A stretch of 64,000 nucleotides of DNA from Lumbricus terrestris. Its lineage: Eukaryota; Annelida; Clitellata; Crassiclitellata; Lumbricidae. The notes below the pieces were generated by a model. It was not told the DNA's origin and ran no database searches. It saw only the letters and a list, made by a program, of their open reading frames with translations. Shown in pieces: positions 1 to 10,751 of the stretch. Numbering within the stretch: position 1 is the stretch's first letter; each line of letters begins with the position of its first letter. Both the position numbers and the translations under genes were made by a program. The stretch is taken from NCBI GenBank assembly GCA_949752735.1, contig OX457036.1, forward strand, positions 95,713,605-95,777,604, read 5' to 3'.

Positions 1-3000
1 ACAGAGAGATCACGGTTGGTCGAAGTGGGCAACAGAGACCCTCGTTCTGGCAGCACCTGAGCCCACGTCCCAGGAACGGTTGGCTGCTTCACTGTGAAGA
101 AGGAACTGTTGACATCCAACTCCCAGACAAAGATCTGATACTTCTCCGTCACGACCAGAATCAACGAACCGCTGCCGGCAACGCACAGGTAAGGTAAGTT
201 ACCTGTATTGAAACAAACGCACAGGTAAGGTAAGTTACCTGTATTGAAACAAACGCACAGGTAAGGTAAGTTACCTGTATTGAAACATGAACGCACAGGT
301 AAGGTAAGTTACCTGTATTGAAACAAACGCACAGGTAAGGTAAGTTACCTGTATTGAAACATGAACGCACAGGTAAGGTAAGTTACCTGTATTGAAACAA
401 ACGCACAGGTAAGGTAAGTTACCTGTATTGAAACATGAACGCACAGGTAAGGTAAGTTACCTGTATTGAAACATGAACGCACAGGTAAGGTAAGTTACCT
501 GGATTGAAACATGAAAACTATAACTGTACAAGAAAGTTTCGATCAACCAATCAATCAAGTCTTTTATTGAAGCCATTGCAATAAGCAAAACAGAAATAAC
601 ACAATTGATCTTTGCCAGCTTGTGTCGGGTACTCAGGTCAGTCGATCCCTAGGCTCCGTGGGAAGGGGAGTGCCCTCAGTGCCAATTGCTCGTACCTCCC
701 ATCATGCAAAGCCGTGCTTTATCTGTAGTTGGCCCAACGGTAATGGCCACCATCTTGAGCTGCACCTGTTCCATTTGTCATTCTCTGACACATTCTATAA
801 GCACATGAAATCTGTTCTCTCTGGCCGTGCTGAAGTTGGGAGTACTTTCCATAGTATGAACGGATGACCGCAAGTTATTACAGGAGTCGAATTTTGTGCA
901 AGGCATACACCGGTATCATGCCCTACTTCTCAATTTACCAATGCCATCTGCCGAATGGAAGGTTGAGTGGTCCTTTGCGAGGGCAACGGGAAGCGATCCT
1001 GCAACCGTGCGTTCTTTGTGCATGCAGAGTGTTTACCATTACCATAAACCCTCACTCCGTTTCTTATATTCACAGTTACTAACCCAAGTCCTGAAGACCT
1101 GGAACCGGGCTGACCAGCAACGGCAATCCATTGACATTCTTCAAAGTGTCGGTCGTCTTGTGCCATAGAAAGAGATCACCCGAATCCAACAGACCACCAA
1201 TGAATTCACCTTCATACAGCAATCAACGCAAAATAATTCGACAAGTCATTTTGGATTCAGCAAGAACAAGAGTGCGACAACATCGCCAGCTCTAGATGGA
1301 ACTCGACTCTACTTGTTTTGAAGACCATCATAATTATTATTGTTTCAAAACTCATTCATTCTTATTGGCTTGAATGACTAGCAGCTGACAACTTACAAAC
1401 TATAGATGCCTTCAATACACATTTCTGTGTGACCTTGTGCGCATTGAAAAGTTTGTAAAATAATAATAATGACGATGATGATGATAATGATAATTTTTTG
1501 CAATTTAATAACAATAATAACAATAATAATACCAATTTACCTATAGCCTAGTTTTAACCTCTTAGAGCCTGAGTGATATTTTCTACCTGAGGCGAAATAA
1601 TACTAATAATAACAATAACAATAGTAATAATAGCATAATAATCATTGTTTACTTTTCAGTGATTCATGCATAACTTCGAAGAATTAACTTGTGCTTTTAA
1701 TCTACTTTAACACCCATGGAGGATATAAGACACACATGTATTATAAAATGTACACCAGTCTTCTTACATGTATGGAAAGAGCGAAGAAAATTGGTTTCCA
1801 CCATAACACGACCACATAATTATGGTTTGTGATCTGCCTCACAATGCCGATTTATTTCAGAGATTTTAATTTTGGGTACACACGGTCTGGACGCGGGAAT
1901 CCTATCGTGGCACCCACTCAAACCGGAGGCGGTGGGGAAGGATCTCACACAATCATTCATTAGAAAAGAAGTAGGGTAATATGTAATGTACTTGGAATTT
2001 ATGTAGCGACCGTGTATGACCTTGACCCTGCTCATTTTCCATCTGCCCATTTGAATGGACGCCAAGCCATTTAGGTTCCCACGCACAGACCATGCTAGCA
2101 TGAGGTTCAAATCTCTGAAATAGCCTCTGTCGGGAAGTGAACGGAGGTTGGCATGGTCTTTGTCACAGAGTCGTATGTGCGGGAAACCCTCTTACCAATA
2201 AAGCCAACTGGGTCAGTTTGAGGCCATACAGTCAACATTCAAAAACGAGTATATTATTTACATTTAATAATGCAGTTATTGATATCACTCCCACACTTTT
2301 AACTGACTGGGCTAACATCTGCCACACACCAGTGTCCAAAGCATCCTCTGTATGAAACCAGAGTCAACAGTGTACCTATATACATAACAGATTCTAAAAA
2401 TAGCCTACCACTGTTTGACGGCGACATGAGAATCGTGTGCTTAAGATATGGCTGGAGTTTTGTGATTTTCCGTTTGGTTTTCCCCGACGTCATGTACAGG
2501 ACGCTGATTCGCTGTCGGTCCACCAGGAAAACACTCTACAAGGAAATTATTATCATCATCATTATTTTTATTATTATTACCATTATTATTATTAATTAAG
2601 TTTGTAGCATGTGCATAATCACATAAAAATGTGAATCTTAGTCACAGATTGTCTCCCAACAACAAAGATATATGAGTGCTTGAAAGAAAGGAGAAACACT
2701 GAGAACTTATGAGCTGCTTTTTAAAGTAAATAAGTGAATCTGAGAGCTATGAAGTGAGAGATATAGTACAGTCAATTCCATTCCTGGGAGCAGAGCCATG
2801 GAATGCACACGAGCCATAGCTGTTCCTTAATCAAAGTAGCACAATGTGATCATTCATAAATTTACTACAAGCAACAACAAGGTGTGTCATTGGTCAAAAG
2901 CACTAGGTAAAGATAAAGATACAACAACAATTGCTTTACCTAGCTCCTTGGAAGGTCAGCAGAATTGTTACAAGTACAAGAGTGAGGTACATTCAATGGC

Positions 3001-3901
3001 TTACACATAAAATTATGGGACTCTAGCAAATCAAGCTGAGCTTCTGGTTCCCCGCTCACGGACTGCTATCCGACAGCGTCGTTCATTCTCTGTTGTTGGT
3101 CCTACAGCTTGGAATGGTCTCCCTGTTACACTGCGCTTAATTCCCAGGGGTCACTCCACTCTGCTCCTTAAAAACCTAAAAACTGTTTTATTTAGCCGGG
3201 GTTGGGCCGGGAGCGCTTCTGAGTAGCCTACATTGAAGAGGCGCTATATAAATTTCTGAAATAAATTCAACTACAAGACAACTTCTGTAATCTCATCTTG
3301 TATATTTATCCAACTGAAACTATGCAACAGTCTAGAGGCTAACAACTTGGAAGTCTGTTAACACAGAGGTCAATGATTCTAATCCAAGTCAAGGCAGAAA
3401 CAGCATGGGAGATCTATGTTCGACATCTGCCCCGGGGGAAGCACTCAGTAAGAAAATGAAAACACAAACTGTACAGTGTACACTTCCAAGCGGGAATAGC
3501 GCTCAAGTGGACTTACCACGTACATTTATCATCAAGTCAAGACCAAAAACATAACAAATGTTGCTACCACTTGATGCCCCTACTTCAGTCTCTTGCGTCA
3601 GCTATAAGAGACGCAAGCATGCAATATCTCCAACAACAGCCAAGGCCAACCAAATTAAAGGTGCTGGCTCTTCACACCAATAGCTGCTTCTTGTGGTAGA
3701 TACTTAAAAGAACTTTATCACGGACTTACTAGTCTAACCTCACTGTGAAAATGAAGCTACCAACACTACATACATACGACTCTCTTTAATAGATAGACTC
3801 TCTGGTCTCACCTCTCCAACAATGGCCAGCCGTGGCCATGGTTTCTTGCGCCGAATGCATACAGACGCAATCACATCCAAGTCAAACTTCAAGGTCGTCA
3901 T
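1..3901 (-). CDS. CPLANE1: CPLANE1-like ciliogenesis gene, first four coding exons (partial)
   Basis: CPLANE1 (also called JBTS17 or C5orf42) encodes a large protein of the ciliary base and transition zone that supports intraflagellar-transport assembly; it is known as a Joubert syndrome gene. Visible exons on the minus strand are 3901-3812 (30 codons from ATG, donor GTGAGA), 2535-2409 (42 codons plus 1 nt, donor GTAGGC), 1209-1084 (donor GTTAGT) and 202-1, which runs off the window. Splice phases 0, 1 and 1 join without any stop. The peptide has the CPLANE1 N-terminal order: a basic RRKKPWPR near the start, then SGKTKRKITKLQPYL, then WD-like strands GDLFLWHK and YQIFVWELD, then GTWAQVLPE. 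I recognised these from the vertebrate protein and did not align them. The first ATG fits the family N-terminus. Introns are 1,276, 1,199 and 881 bp. The third ends in a tandem array that duplicates its own acceptor. Exon identity is well supported; completeness and any alternative first exon are unknown. Confidence 0.86.
181..514 (-). repeat. Nine-copy 36/38-bp tandem array duplicating a splice acceptor
   Basis: Units start at 181, 217, 253, 291, 327, 365, 401, 439 and 477 and are almost identical. They are 36 bp, or 38 bp where the spacer reads ATGA instead of AA. On the minus strand each unit reads TTTCAATACAG followed by GTAACTTACC, so it carries the CPLANE1 intron-3 acceptor and the first 22-23 bases of exon 4. 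The copy next to the exon (181-216) supplies the acceptor that keeps the reading frame, with the exon starting at 202. Each unit also contains an 8-bp inverted repeat, ACAGGTAA/TTACCTGT. Confidence 0.95.
1848..2135. repeat. Imperfect fold-back repeat in CPLANE1 intron 2
   Basis: The left half (about 1848-1915) and right half (about 2040-2135) are imperfect inverted copies. Both run from TATTTCAGAGATTT inward through GGTCTG.. CG.GGGAA. The right half has a dispersed relative at about 34190-34385, starting GTGAATGGAAGCCA. It looks like a non-autonomous fold-back element. Confidence 0.5.
3027..3270 (+). mobile_element. LINE 3' fragment (CR1/L2-like ORF2 C-terminus plus tail)
   Basis: One frame reads RQRRSFSVVGPTAWNGLPV and ends in LFSRGWAGSASE with a stop at 3224-3226. 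This is the usual C-terminal end of CR1/L2-type reverse transcriptase proteins. The tail GAGGCGCTATATAAAT follows and recurs at many places in this window. The fragment is 5'-truncated and lies in CPLANE1 intron 1. Confidence 0.75.
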
Positions 3902-4300
3902 TCCTGGATATCAACGGATAGCTCCGGAGCTTCTGATGCCAAAAGCAACTAACAACAAAGAATTAAAAATAATAGCAACAATAATAATCACAAATACTAC
4001 AACAGACAAAATTTATCGAGCATTACGTGTTTGTTGTAACGCAGTAATTTATTGTGGACAGAGATATTGAAATTGACATTGCATATACAAAGAAATGGTA
4101 CAGCTACTCGGCATACAAAGAGATACACAAAAGCGACAGGAGTCCCGCTTAATAATGGTAACCAATGGTCTATAATTATGCTCATTTAAATGGCATCAAA
4201 AATAGTCATGATACAACAACCCTAGCTTACTACATGTCTACCCGGTAGTCAACAGACAAAAGAGTTCAGCTTGATCAGCCAATCGAATGAGTGCATGTAT
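3902..4300. other. Upstream region of CPLANE1, no gene seen
   Basis: This stretch should hold the 5' UTR and promoter of the minus-strand gene. It is AT-rich and I see no convincing TATA box, CpG island or other open frame. Confidence 0.4.
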
Positions 4301-4309
4301 AGCTATGTG

Positions 4310-4445
4310 CATATGTGTGTGTGTGTGTGTGCGCACGTGCGTGTGTGTGTGCATGTGTATGTAAGAATGCATGTATGTACGTACGTATGTATAGTATGTA
4401 CGTACATACATATATGATGTATCCTTACATGCATGCATGCATATT
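4310..4445. repeat. TG/GTAT microsatellite
   Basis: An alternating purine-pyrimidine run (TG)n is followed by ATGTATGTACGTACG and GCATGCATGCAT blocks. Confidence 0.9.
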
Positions 4446-4914
4446 TATGCAAATCTGACCTATGCAGCAGTTCATTGATTGAAACCATCTTCCATTTCAC
4501 ATTAAAAAATTTGTTCCGTTACCAAGCTCTTTAATCTATATATTTCACCAAATACATTGTACATTAAAAGAGTCTTTAAAAATTAAAAAATTGCATCGTC
4601 CAAAAGAAGCCAGCAGGTCTATGATGAAAGTTCAGAGGTCAATTGTCATGCACGCCTATATATATAATAATTATGAGCTTCAGAACACGGTTGGATGAAT
4701 CACGAAGGCGCTCTCAGATGCTCAGCGAAAAAATCAATGCCTTGTCTCGGCTGCTGGCAGAGTGAATGTATATGACGTGGGAGAAACAGGTCGAACACCT
4801 GGCGCAAGTCAATGATCAAGTCCATAGCTCAGACCAATGAGAAGTTAATGAAAAAGGACAAGTCATCATGTGACTGTATGGCTGTATGGTTCCTCATGTG
4901 CTCACACAATTATT

Positions 4915-5270
4915 CACACAGTCAGTCACTCACACACACACACTCACTCACTCAATCATACACTCAATAAATCACACATACACTATGACTATCTCACACG
5001 AGTCACACACTCAATCATTCGCTCACACACTCAATCATTCGCTCACACTCAATGACTTGCACACACAGTAGCTCAAACACTCAATTTTCTATCACATAGG
5101 CCTCCTTTATCACTCACTAACTCAAACTCACTCACTCATTCACACACTCAATCACTCACACACACACATACATACACACACGTTCTCTGAGACTCATTCA
5201 CATACTCACACACACTCAATCACTCTCTCACATATTCAACCACTCACTCACCACCTCATTACCCACATCA
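4915..5270. repeat. Degenerate CA / CACTCA simple-sequence block
   Basis: Repeated CACACA, CACTCACTCA and CTCAATCATTCGCTCACA words span about 350 bp. The short His/Ser-rich open frames over it are repeat artefacts. Confidence 0.85.
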
Positions 5271-5690
5271 AGTTATCAACATGTAATCATGAATAACATA
5301 ATATTTAAAATCCAGAAAGGTAAATCTATTTGCATTAGTTGTATCACTAAAAGTTAAAATCTAATTCGGACATCAACAGAATTTAATGTGAGAGATAGAG
5401 AGAGTTGTTAAAGATCAACCTCATTGACCAAAGAGGCAGGGAGAGAATTGCCGGAGCCTTAAGGCGGTTTAACCCCAGTCTTTCTTGTGACCCCCCACAC
5501 AGTAAAGTCTTCATTGCACACCCCAAACAAGAAGTTGGAATGATCAAAATATAAAAACAATAATGCTGCAACGAGCGAATAATTCACGACGCAAAAATAC
5601 ATGTCAACAAATTTTTCATTTGGCCACATCAGGCCTATTTAATAATGTACAAATCAAATTAATATCCGCCGATATTTGTATAGCAACGCT
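5271..5690. other. Gene-free stretch
   Basis: AT-rich DNA with no convincing coding frame or repeat. Confidence 0.4.
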
Positions 5691-5868
5691 CAGTGCTTAT
5701 AGTGTGGAACAATAAGTGCCTGGACGCCCCTTACCTTTCCAAAAGAAGTGGCTGGACGCCCCTTACCTTTCCAGTCAGTGCTGGCCAATAAGTGGCAGGA
5801 CGGCGTTCAGATTGTAAAACAAGTGCATGGACGCCGTCCATGACCGTCCAGGCACACTTTAAGCCCTG
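5691..5868. mobile_element. hAT-like MITE, 178 bp
   Basis: The ends CAGTGCTTATAGTGTG and CACACTTTAAGCCCTG are inverted repeats (13 of 16). The flanks GCAACGCT (5683-5690) and CCAACGCT (5869-5876) match at 7 of 8 positions, as expected of an aged 8-bp target duplication. The interior holds two copies of TGGACGCCCCTTACCTTTCC. Confidence 0.7.
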
Positions 5869-6262
5869 CCAACGCTTCATTAAAAGTCACCAATGAGACT
5901 AATGAGAAGTTCATCTCCTCGTTTAGGTAAAACTTCATTTTAGGTGCGTAAATTATTTCTCACGATTTCAAACCGGATAGTTGTCTGAAATAATCGTTAA
6001 CACTGTAAGAAACATGTCCTCATGACGGAATCGGTTGCGGAAGACAAATTCATGGATATAAAACCTTCATCCAGCTTCGATTTCTTAAGCGTTTTATCAT
6101 TCATCCAACTTCTATTTAAGATCTATCAAACATTAATCCAGCTTCTATTTAAGATATAAAACACATTGATCCCTCCCACCCCCATTTCTGAAGCTTTTTT
6201 GAATCCAGCTCCCATTTAATATTTTATTCAATCCAGCTCCAATTTAAGGCAATACATTTTAC

Positions 6263-6651
6263 GGTAAACGTGTATTTTAGCGTCGTAAATTATTCGCTAT
6301 TGCATGGGTTTCAGCATTAGTCGAGTGCAAGTCGGATTGACGAAAAGAATTCTTTCTAAATAGAAGTCGGATTGATGAAAGTAATTTTTATTGAGATAGA
6401 AAAGGAATTAATTAAAACAATCTTGCTGAAATTGAAGCTGGATTGATGAACAATAATTTTTAATTAAATATAAGTTATATTGATGAAAAATGGTTGCTGA
6501 CGAAACAGAAGCGGGATTGATCAAAAAAATTCTTGCCTAAACAGAAGCTGGATCGATGAGAAGGATTATCACCAAACTAGAAGTTGAATTGATTAAAAAC
6601 AGCAATGCTGCAACGAGCGAATAATTTACGACGCTAAAATACACGTTTACC
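6263..6651. mobile_element. TIR element E2 nested in E1, 389 bp
   Basis: Its 36-bp inverted repeats (6263-6298, 6616-6651) begin GGTAAACGTGTATTTTAGCG. The target duplication CATTTTAC is exact at 6255-6262 and 6652-6659. The interior has the same ATCCAGCTTC-type word as E1, on the opposite strand (GAAGCTGGATTGATGAA). Confidence 0.92.
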
Positions 6652-6659
6652 CATTTTAC

Positions 6660-7600
6660 GGTTAAACCGTAGTTTAGGCTGATAAATTACTTGTACAAAA
6701 GTTTAGGCTGATAAATTATTTGGACATTATCCGAGGCTGCAAAAAGTATATACAAGTAATTTCTGGACCGCCAGGTTCAATCCAGCTTCGGTAAAACTTC
6801 ATTTTAGGTGCGTAAATTATTTCTCACGATTTCAAACCGGATAGTTGTCTGAAATTATCGTTAACACTGTAAGAAACATGTCCTCATGACGGAATCGGTT
6901 GCGGAAGACAAATTCATGGATATAAAACCTTCATCCAGCTTCGATTTCTTAAGCGTTTTATCATTCATCCAACTTCTATTTAAGATCTATCAAACATTAA
7001 TCCAGCTTCTATTTAAGATATAAAGTACATTGATCCCTCCCGCCCCCATTTCCGAAGCTTTTTTGAATCCAGCTCCCATTTAATATTTTATTCAATCCAG
7101 CTCCAATTTAAGGCAATACATTTTACTCCATCCAGCTCCAATTTAAGCAAGACGTTTTCGTCGATCCAGCTTCTATTTCATGTGTAACAATATTTATTAC
7201 TCCCACGGTAATTATTTTCAACGATCTAGTTCCGATTTTATCAAGAAAGCGTATACATGGAGAAATAATTTACGCACCTAAAATGAAGTTTTACCCCAGC
7301 TTCCATTTCAACTATAAAAATGCCTTTATCCAGCTTCCATTTCAACTATAAAATGCCTTTATCCAGCTTCCATTTCTCTTGGGTTTTTCGTCAATCCAGC
7401 TTCCATTTATATACTGCACTTTTTCTTCTCGCGTTTTCAGTTTATATTGCTACTTCCAGTTGCGAATGTTCGGAAATTGGAATAGCGCGTTGTATGACGC
7501 GCTATATTCATGATTGGTGGTGTTTTTTTAATTTATCAGCCTAAACTACGGGATATCGACAACGTAAATAATTTATCAGCCTAAACTACGGTTTAACCCC
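6660..7600. mobile_element. TIR element E3 nested in E1
   Basis: The inverted repeats begin GGTTAAACCGTAGTTTAGGC (6660) and end with the complement at about 7598. The flanks are CATTTTAC at 6652-6659 and 7601-7608, the same target used by E2, so the two sit side by side. Two bases, CC, are extra at the right junction. E3 is itself split by E4. Confidence 0.85.
6790..7295. mobile_element. TIR element E4 nested in E3, sister copy of E1 (506 bp)
   Basis: It has the same termini as E1 and an exact 8-bp duplication CCAGCTTC (6782-6789, 7296-7303), which falls in the internal repeat word of E3. It is a close copy of E1 that lacks E2 and E3: its uninterrupted CATTTTACTCCATCC at 7119 is the empty site. 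It differs from E1's own 518 bp by a 12-bp indel. Confidence 0.92.
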
Positions 7601-7789
7601 CATTTTACTCCATCCAACTCCAATTTAAGCAAGACGTTTTCGTCGATCCAGCTTCTATTTCATGTGTAACAATATTTATTACGGTTTCCGTTACTCCCGC
7701 GGTAATTATTTTCAACGATCTAGTTCCGATTTTATCAAGAAAGCGTATACATGGAGAAATAATTTACGCACCTAAAATGAAGTTTTACC

Positions 7790-8344
7790 CTCGTTTACCT
7801 CAACAGATCCTATTAATGCAAACAAATTCCACATGGAGGTCTATTTAAATCTGGCACATGCCGCACTGTCCCGCACATCTGTGTCGTATAAGCGCTGCGA
7901 GCAACGTAACGACAGACATGCTAGGACACGACCGAATGCAGGCCTATGAGCAGTACGCGCATTTGACAAGTTCGCACATTCGCTCAAACGTTATAAAAAA
8001 AATAATGTATCACCTGTTATAATAGCGGAAGGAAACTGGTCTTCAAATTCCCAATAAAACAAAGTGATAATAGTAATCCATGTTTATGTAACGGTCTAAA
8101 TAAAACGACGGTATTTGCGTTTCTATCGACTCCGCCGGTGTCCATAGGTAAACGCAGTGTTGTATCGCACAAACAGCCACGCGATGGCTAAAGCCCAAAC
8201 CATCTGACGAACGCCCACATGTAGCTTCCAGTAGCTTCTACAAAGACCATAGAGTTTCACTTCTATATTCGTTTTATTGAGAAAAGACATTCTGACAATA
8301 ACGCAGAAATGTTAACATCAGTGATAAAGAATAATTAAAGTTCA
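7790..8344. other. Gene-free stretch
   Basis: No open frame with coding character and no recognised repeat was seen. Confidence 0.4.
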
Positions 8345-8670
8345 AAGTTCAATTAGTTTGTCTTAAATAAGCTAGTAAATATTTTTGTATAATGATCGTG
8401 GAATAAATTGGGAGTTGTCCTTTAGTGGGAGAGTGTAGTTGTGTGCTCGAGGTCTTAATTGGTGAGAGGAGGGGGTCGGAGAGGAGGTAGGAGTTGGTGA
8501 AGCACGTGTTTGGGGTTGTACTTGTGTATAATGGAGAAGAGGAGTTTTGCATCGGCTATGTTGGCAAGTTCGGAGACTGTTGGAAAAGTTCGCTCTAGGT
8601 AACCTAGGCGTTTAGCTCTTTTTAGGAGTTTTTCAAGGCGTTCTTTGTCGTAGGCCTACTGCGCAGTTGC
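8345..8670 (-). pseudogene. LINE reverse-transcriptase C-terminal fragment, frameshifted
   Basis: The minus strand reads ERLEKLLKRAKRLGYLERT, then LFSIIHKYNPKHVLHQLLPP, then after a frame change a degenerate YNLRPR-like stretch and a further tail. This is the typical C-terminal region of non-LTR retrotransposon ORF2 proteins. Upstream domains are missing. Confidence 0.65.
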
Positions 8671-9199
8671 GACAAATAATAATTTTCTTTCCTGGTGCAA
8701 AAATTTACCAAAATTCAGTAGGTTAACTGTCACGTAAGCTTGGATGCTAGGCCGCTCTTGTTGATTCAAATGATACAGCCAATAAGAATCCATCTTTCAA
8801 GTGGCTCGTAGGCGCATATGCATGCTTCAGTGCGTTTAGTTGAGATTATTATATTATTATTTTTTTCTTTTTAATAACTCAATCTGACACACCGCAGAAC
8901 GATCACAAGTACATGTTATACGAAATACGGCCCACTGTAGCACGACACGCAGATCGGCTTTACAGCAGTGGGTTCGGTAACTTAACTAATTGATTGGGGT
9001 TCCGCAAGAAAATTATTAGGACACGAAGGGTTCCGTGGCCCAAAAAAGTTTTGGAAACGCTGACGTGACTGACGGATGCCAACTCATGGCTGCCGCAACT
9101 TTATTTCATTATTATTACTAAGCTTTATGGTAAAATTAAACTAATATATACTATATATATATTTATATTATTATATTCTATCTACGAATTCGCGTCGGG

Positions 9200-9345
9200 C
9201 AAGAACTCGGGGTTGCCAGGTCGTCGCGAAAAGCGCGAATTGGGCGACGTTTGAAAGCGCTCGCGACTGAAAATTTCGTCCTCGCGACTTCGCGCGTTTT
9301 TTGGGCGACTTTTGAATTGCCTCGCGATCGCCACGGCGACATTTT
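9200..9345. repeat. GC-rich repeat with recurring CGCGAC words
   Basis: The words TCGCGA and GCGAC recur in both orientations between GTTGCCAGGTCG and CGATCGCCACGGCGAC, just outside the left end of the next element. The family is not recognised. Confidence 0.35.
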
Positions 9346-9698
9346 AAATCTCATAAGTCCAGTGATGCCACAGCTGGGTTTTTTCCACTAGATCTGGGTT
9401 TTTTGGCCTTCGTCTGGGTTTCTGGGTTTTTTTTGGCAAGATCTGGGTTTATTTTGGTGAGTTGACATTTTGTACTTACAACACATGAATATTCTGTGAA
9501 ATTCAATGTAAAATGGTTGTGATACATAATTTTTCCATTAATTTTAATTTTAAACTCCACAATCAAGATCTCATGTTGTCAATTTACAAATAATTTAAAG
9601 CCTGAAGAATAGTTCTGCACAGAAATAAAAAAATTTGACATTTCAAAATAGATCAGGTCACTCGTCTCTTTCATTGTAAAGCCTAAATAACATGCATA

Positions 9699-9785
9699 TT
9701 TATTTATTTATTTATTTATTTCAAGTATTTATATAGCGCCTCTTCAAGAAACCTACTCAGAGGCGCTCTCTGCGCTAACTAGCCG
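9699..9785 (-). mobile_element. SINE/LINE 3' tail
   Basis: A (TTTA)n run is followed by TATATAGCGCCTCTTCAAGA and CTCAGAGGCGCTC, the tail shared by the LINE fragments of this window, here on the minus strand. Confidence 0.75.
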
Positions 9786-9819
9786 AAATGATGTTAAGTG
9801 TCATAACAACAAGAAAATT

Positions 9820-10381
9820 TCATAAATTAGCAAAATCAGTCACAGTGAGCCGGAAACAGTCATCAGTGGCGATCCCTCGCAGACACGTAGAATCATCCAA
9901 CGGAATCCCGTCAACAGCTTTCAGATGGTGTGAATGTTCAGAGTCTCTGGTACAGGTTGCATCAATAGAGTAGAGCAGCGACAGGTGACAGGGCTCGCAA
10001 ACACGAAACGCTGACGAAACTGAAGCTCCTCTCTGGTTGAAGATGATGCGCGCGTCCGGCCAATCGTCGGGCACAAGGTTTGCACAGTAGAAGGCATTTG
10101 TCGCTTGTCGATCGGTAGTTTTGAACGCCACCCGAGACAACATCCGATCGAGTTAACTCCACTGACCTGCGTGAACCGTCCTTCGGCGAGATGTAAACAC
10201 CAAACAGCGGTGAAACCGCACGGTCTTGATGGTTGAGCTCGACCGTGTGCATCAAGAGGCGTCTAACGTCAACACGTGGGCGACACAAGATGACTTGCGA
10301 ACAAAATCCCTTCCAACGCAAAATCCTTGACGAACCCGACGAATAAGTTCGGAACACGAACCTAGAACCAGTAAACTCCAA
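9820..10381 (-). CDS. Overlapping open frames of unknown function inside a hAT-like element
   Basis: I do not recognise these. The minus strand has two overlapping frames: 10381-9962 (139 aa, from MEFTGSRF) and 10143-9820 (107 aa, from MLSRVAFKTT). The second looks more protein-like: it contains ANLVPDDWPDARIIF, FRVCEPCHLSLLY and six or more cysteines, and ends in DFANL. The first is more plausible upstream of about 10150 (HTVELNHQDRAVSPLFGVY), so a frameshift or a small intron may join them. A TATATATA string at about 10487-10494 lies roughly 110 bp upstream of the first ATG, and the region is CpG-richer than its flanks. They could be remnants of a transposon gene, an exon of a captured gene, or chance frames. 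Confidence 0.25.
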
Positions 10382-10751
10382 CGTGTGTGAAATTACTGCA
10401 ATAATTCTGCATAAAGTTGAAATAATCCACCGAAATGACGGAGTGGTCTAATAAACAACCAATATGGCCGCTGACCTGCGCAGTATATATACAGTAACTG
10501 TTATACAGTGTAGGTAAGGTCAATCCTATAGTGGTATAATTACTATAATAGCCAAGTTGTTGCAGAGTATTAATGTTCTAGACTAGGTGTTTAAAGCGTT
10601 GGATTGTTGGTGTATTAAGAAAATTTGGCTGGAAACCTCGGACAACTTTAAAACTTTGTAAGCTAAAAGCCATGTGTGTTATGTGCTTAGGCTACAATTC
10701 TGGTAGACTCAACCGGCTGCGCATGCGCACACAAATATATCGATTGAGCTT

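Larger units (their letters stand above)
5926..7789. mobile_element. TIR element E1, host of a nested insertion cluster
   Basis: Identical 36-bp terminal inverted repeats lie at 5926-5961 and 7754-7789, beginning GGTAAAACTTCATTTTAGG. The flanking 8-bp duplication CTCGTTTA is exact (5918-5925, 7790-7797). E1's own sequence is 5926-6262 plus 7609-7789 (518 bp); the rest is E2 and E3 inserted at CATTTTAC. The interior carries repeated words like ATCCAGCTTCTATTTAAG every 30-40 bp. No coding frame is present. Confidence 0.9.

Noticed and set aside
161..370. Minus-strand frame with repeated NTGNLPYLC peptide
   Set aside because: It is the translation of the acceptor tandem array plus a wrong frame of exon 4; the correct CPLANE1 frame is different.
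622..1168. Plus-strand frames near 622-867 and 896-1168 that look mildly protein-like
   Set aside because: The minus strand here has a phase-consistent CPLANE1 exon (1084-1209); the plus frames match no domain.
6070..7400. CRISPR-like look of repeated ATCCAGCTTC words with variable spacers
   Set aside because: Eukaryotic context, degenerate repeats, TIRs and target duplications show they are parts of transposons.
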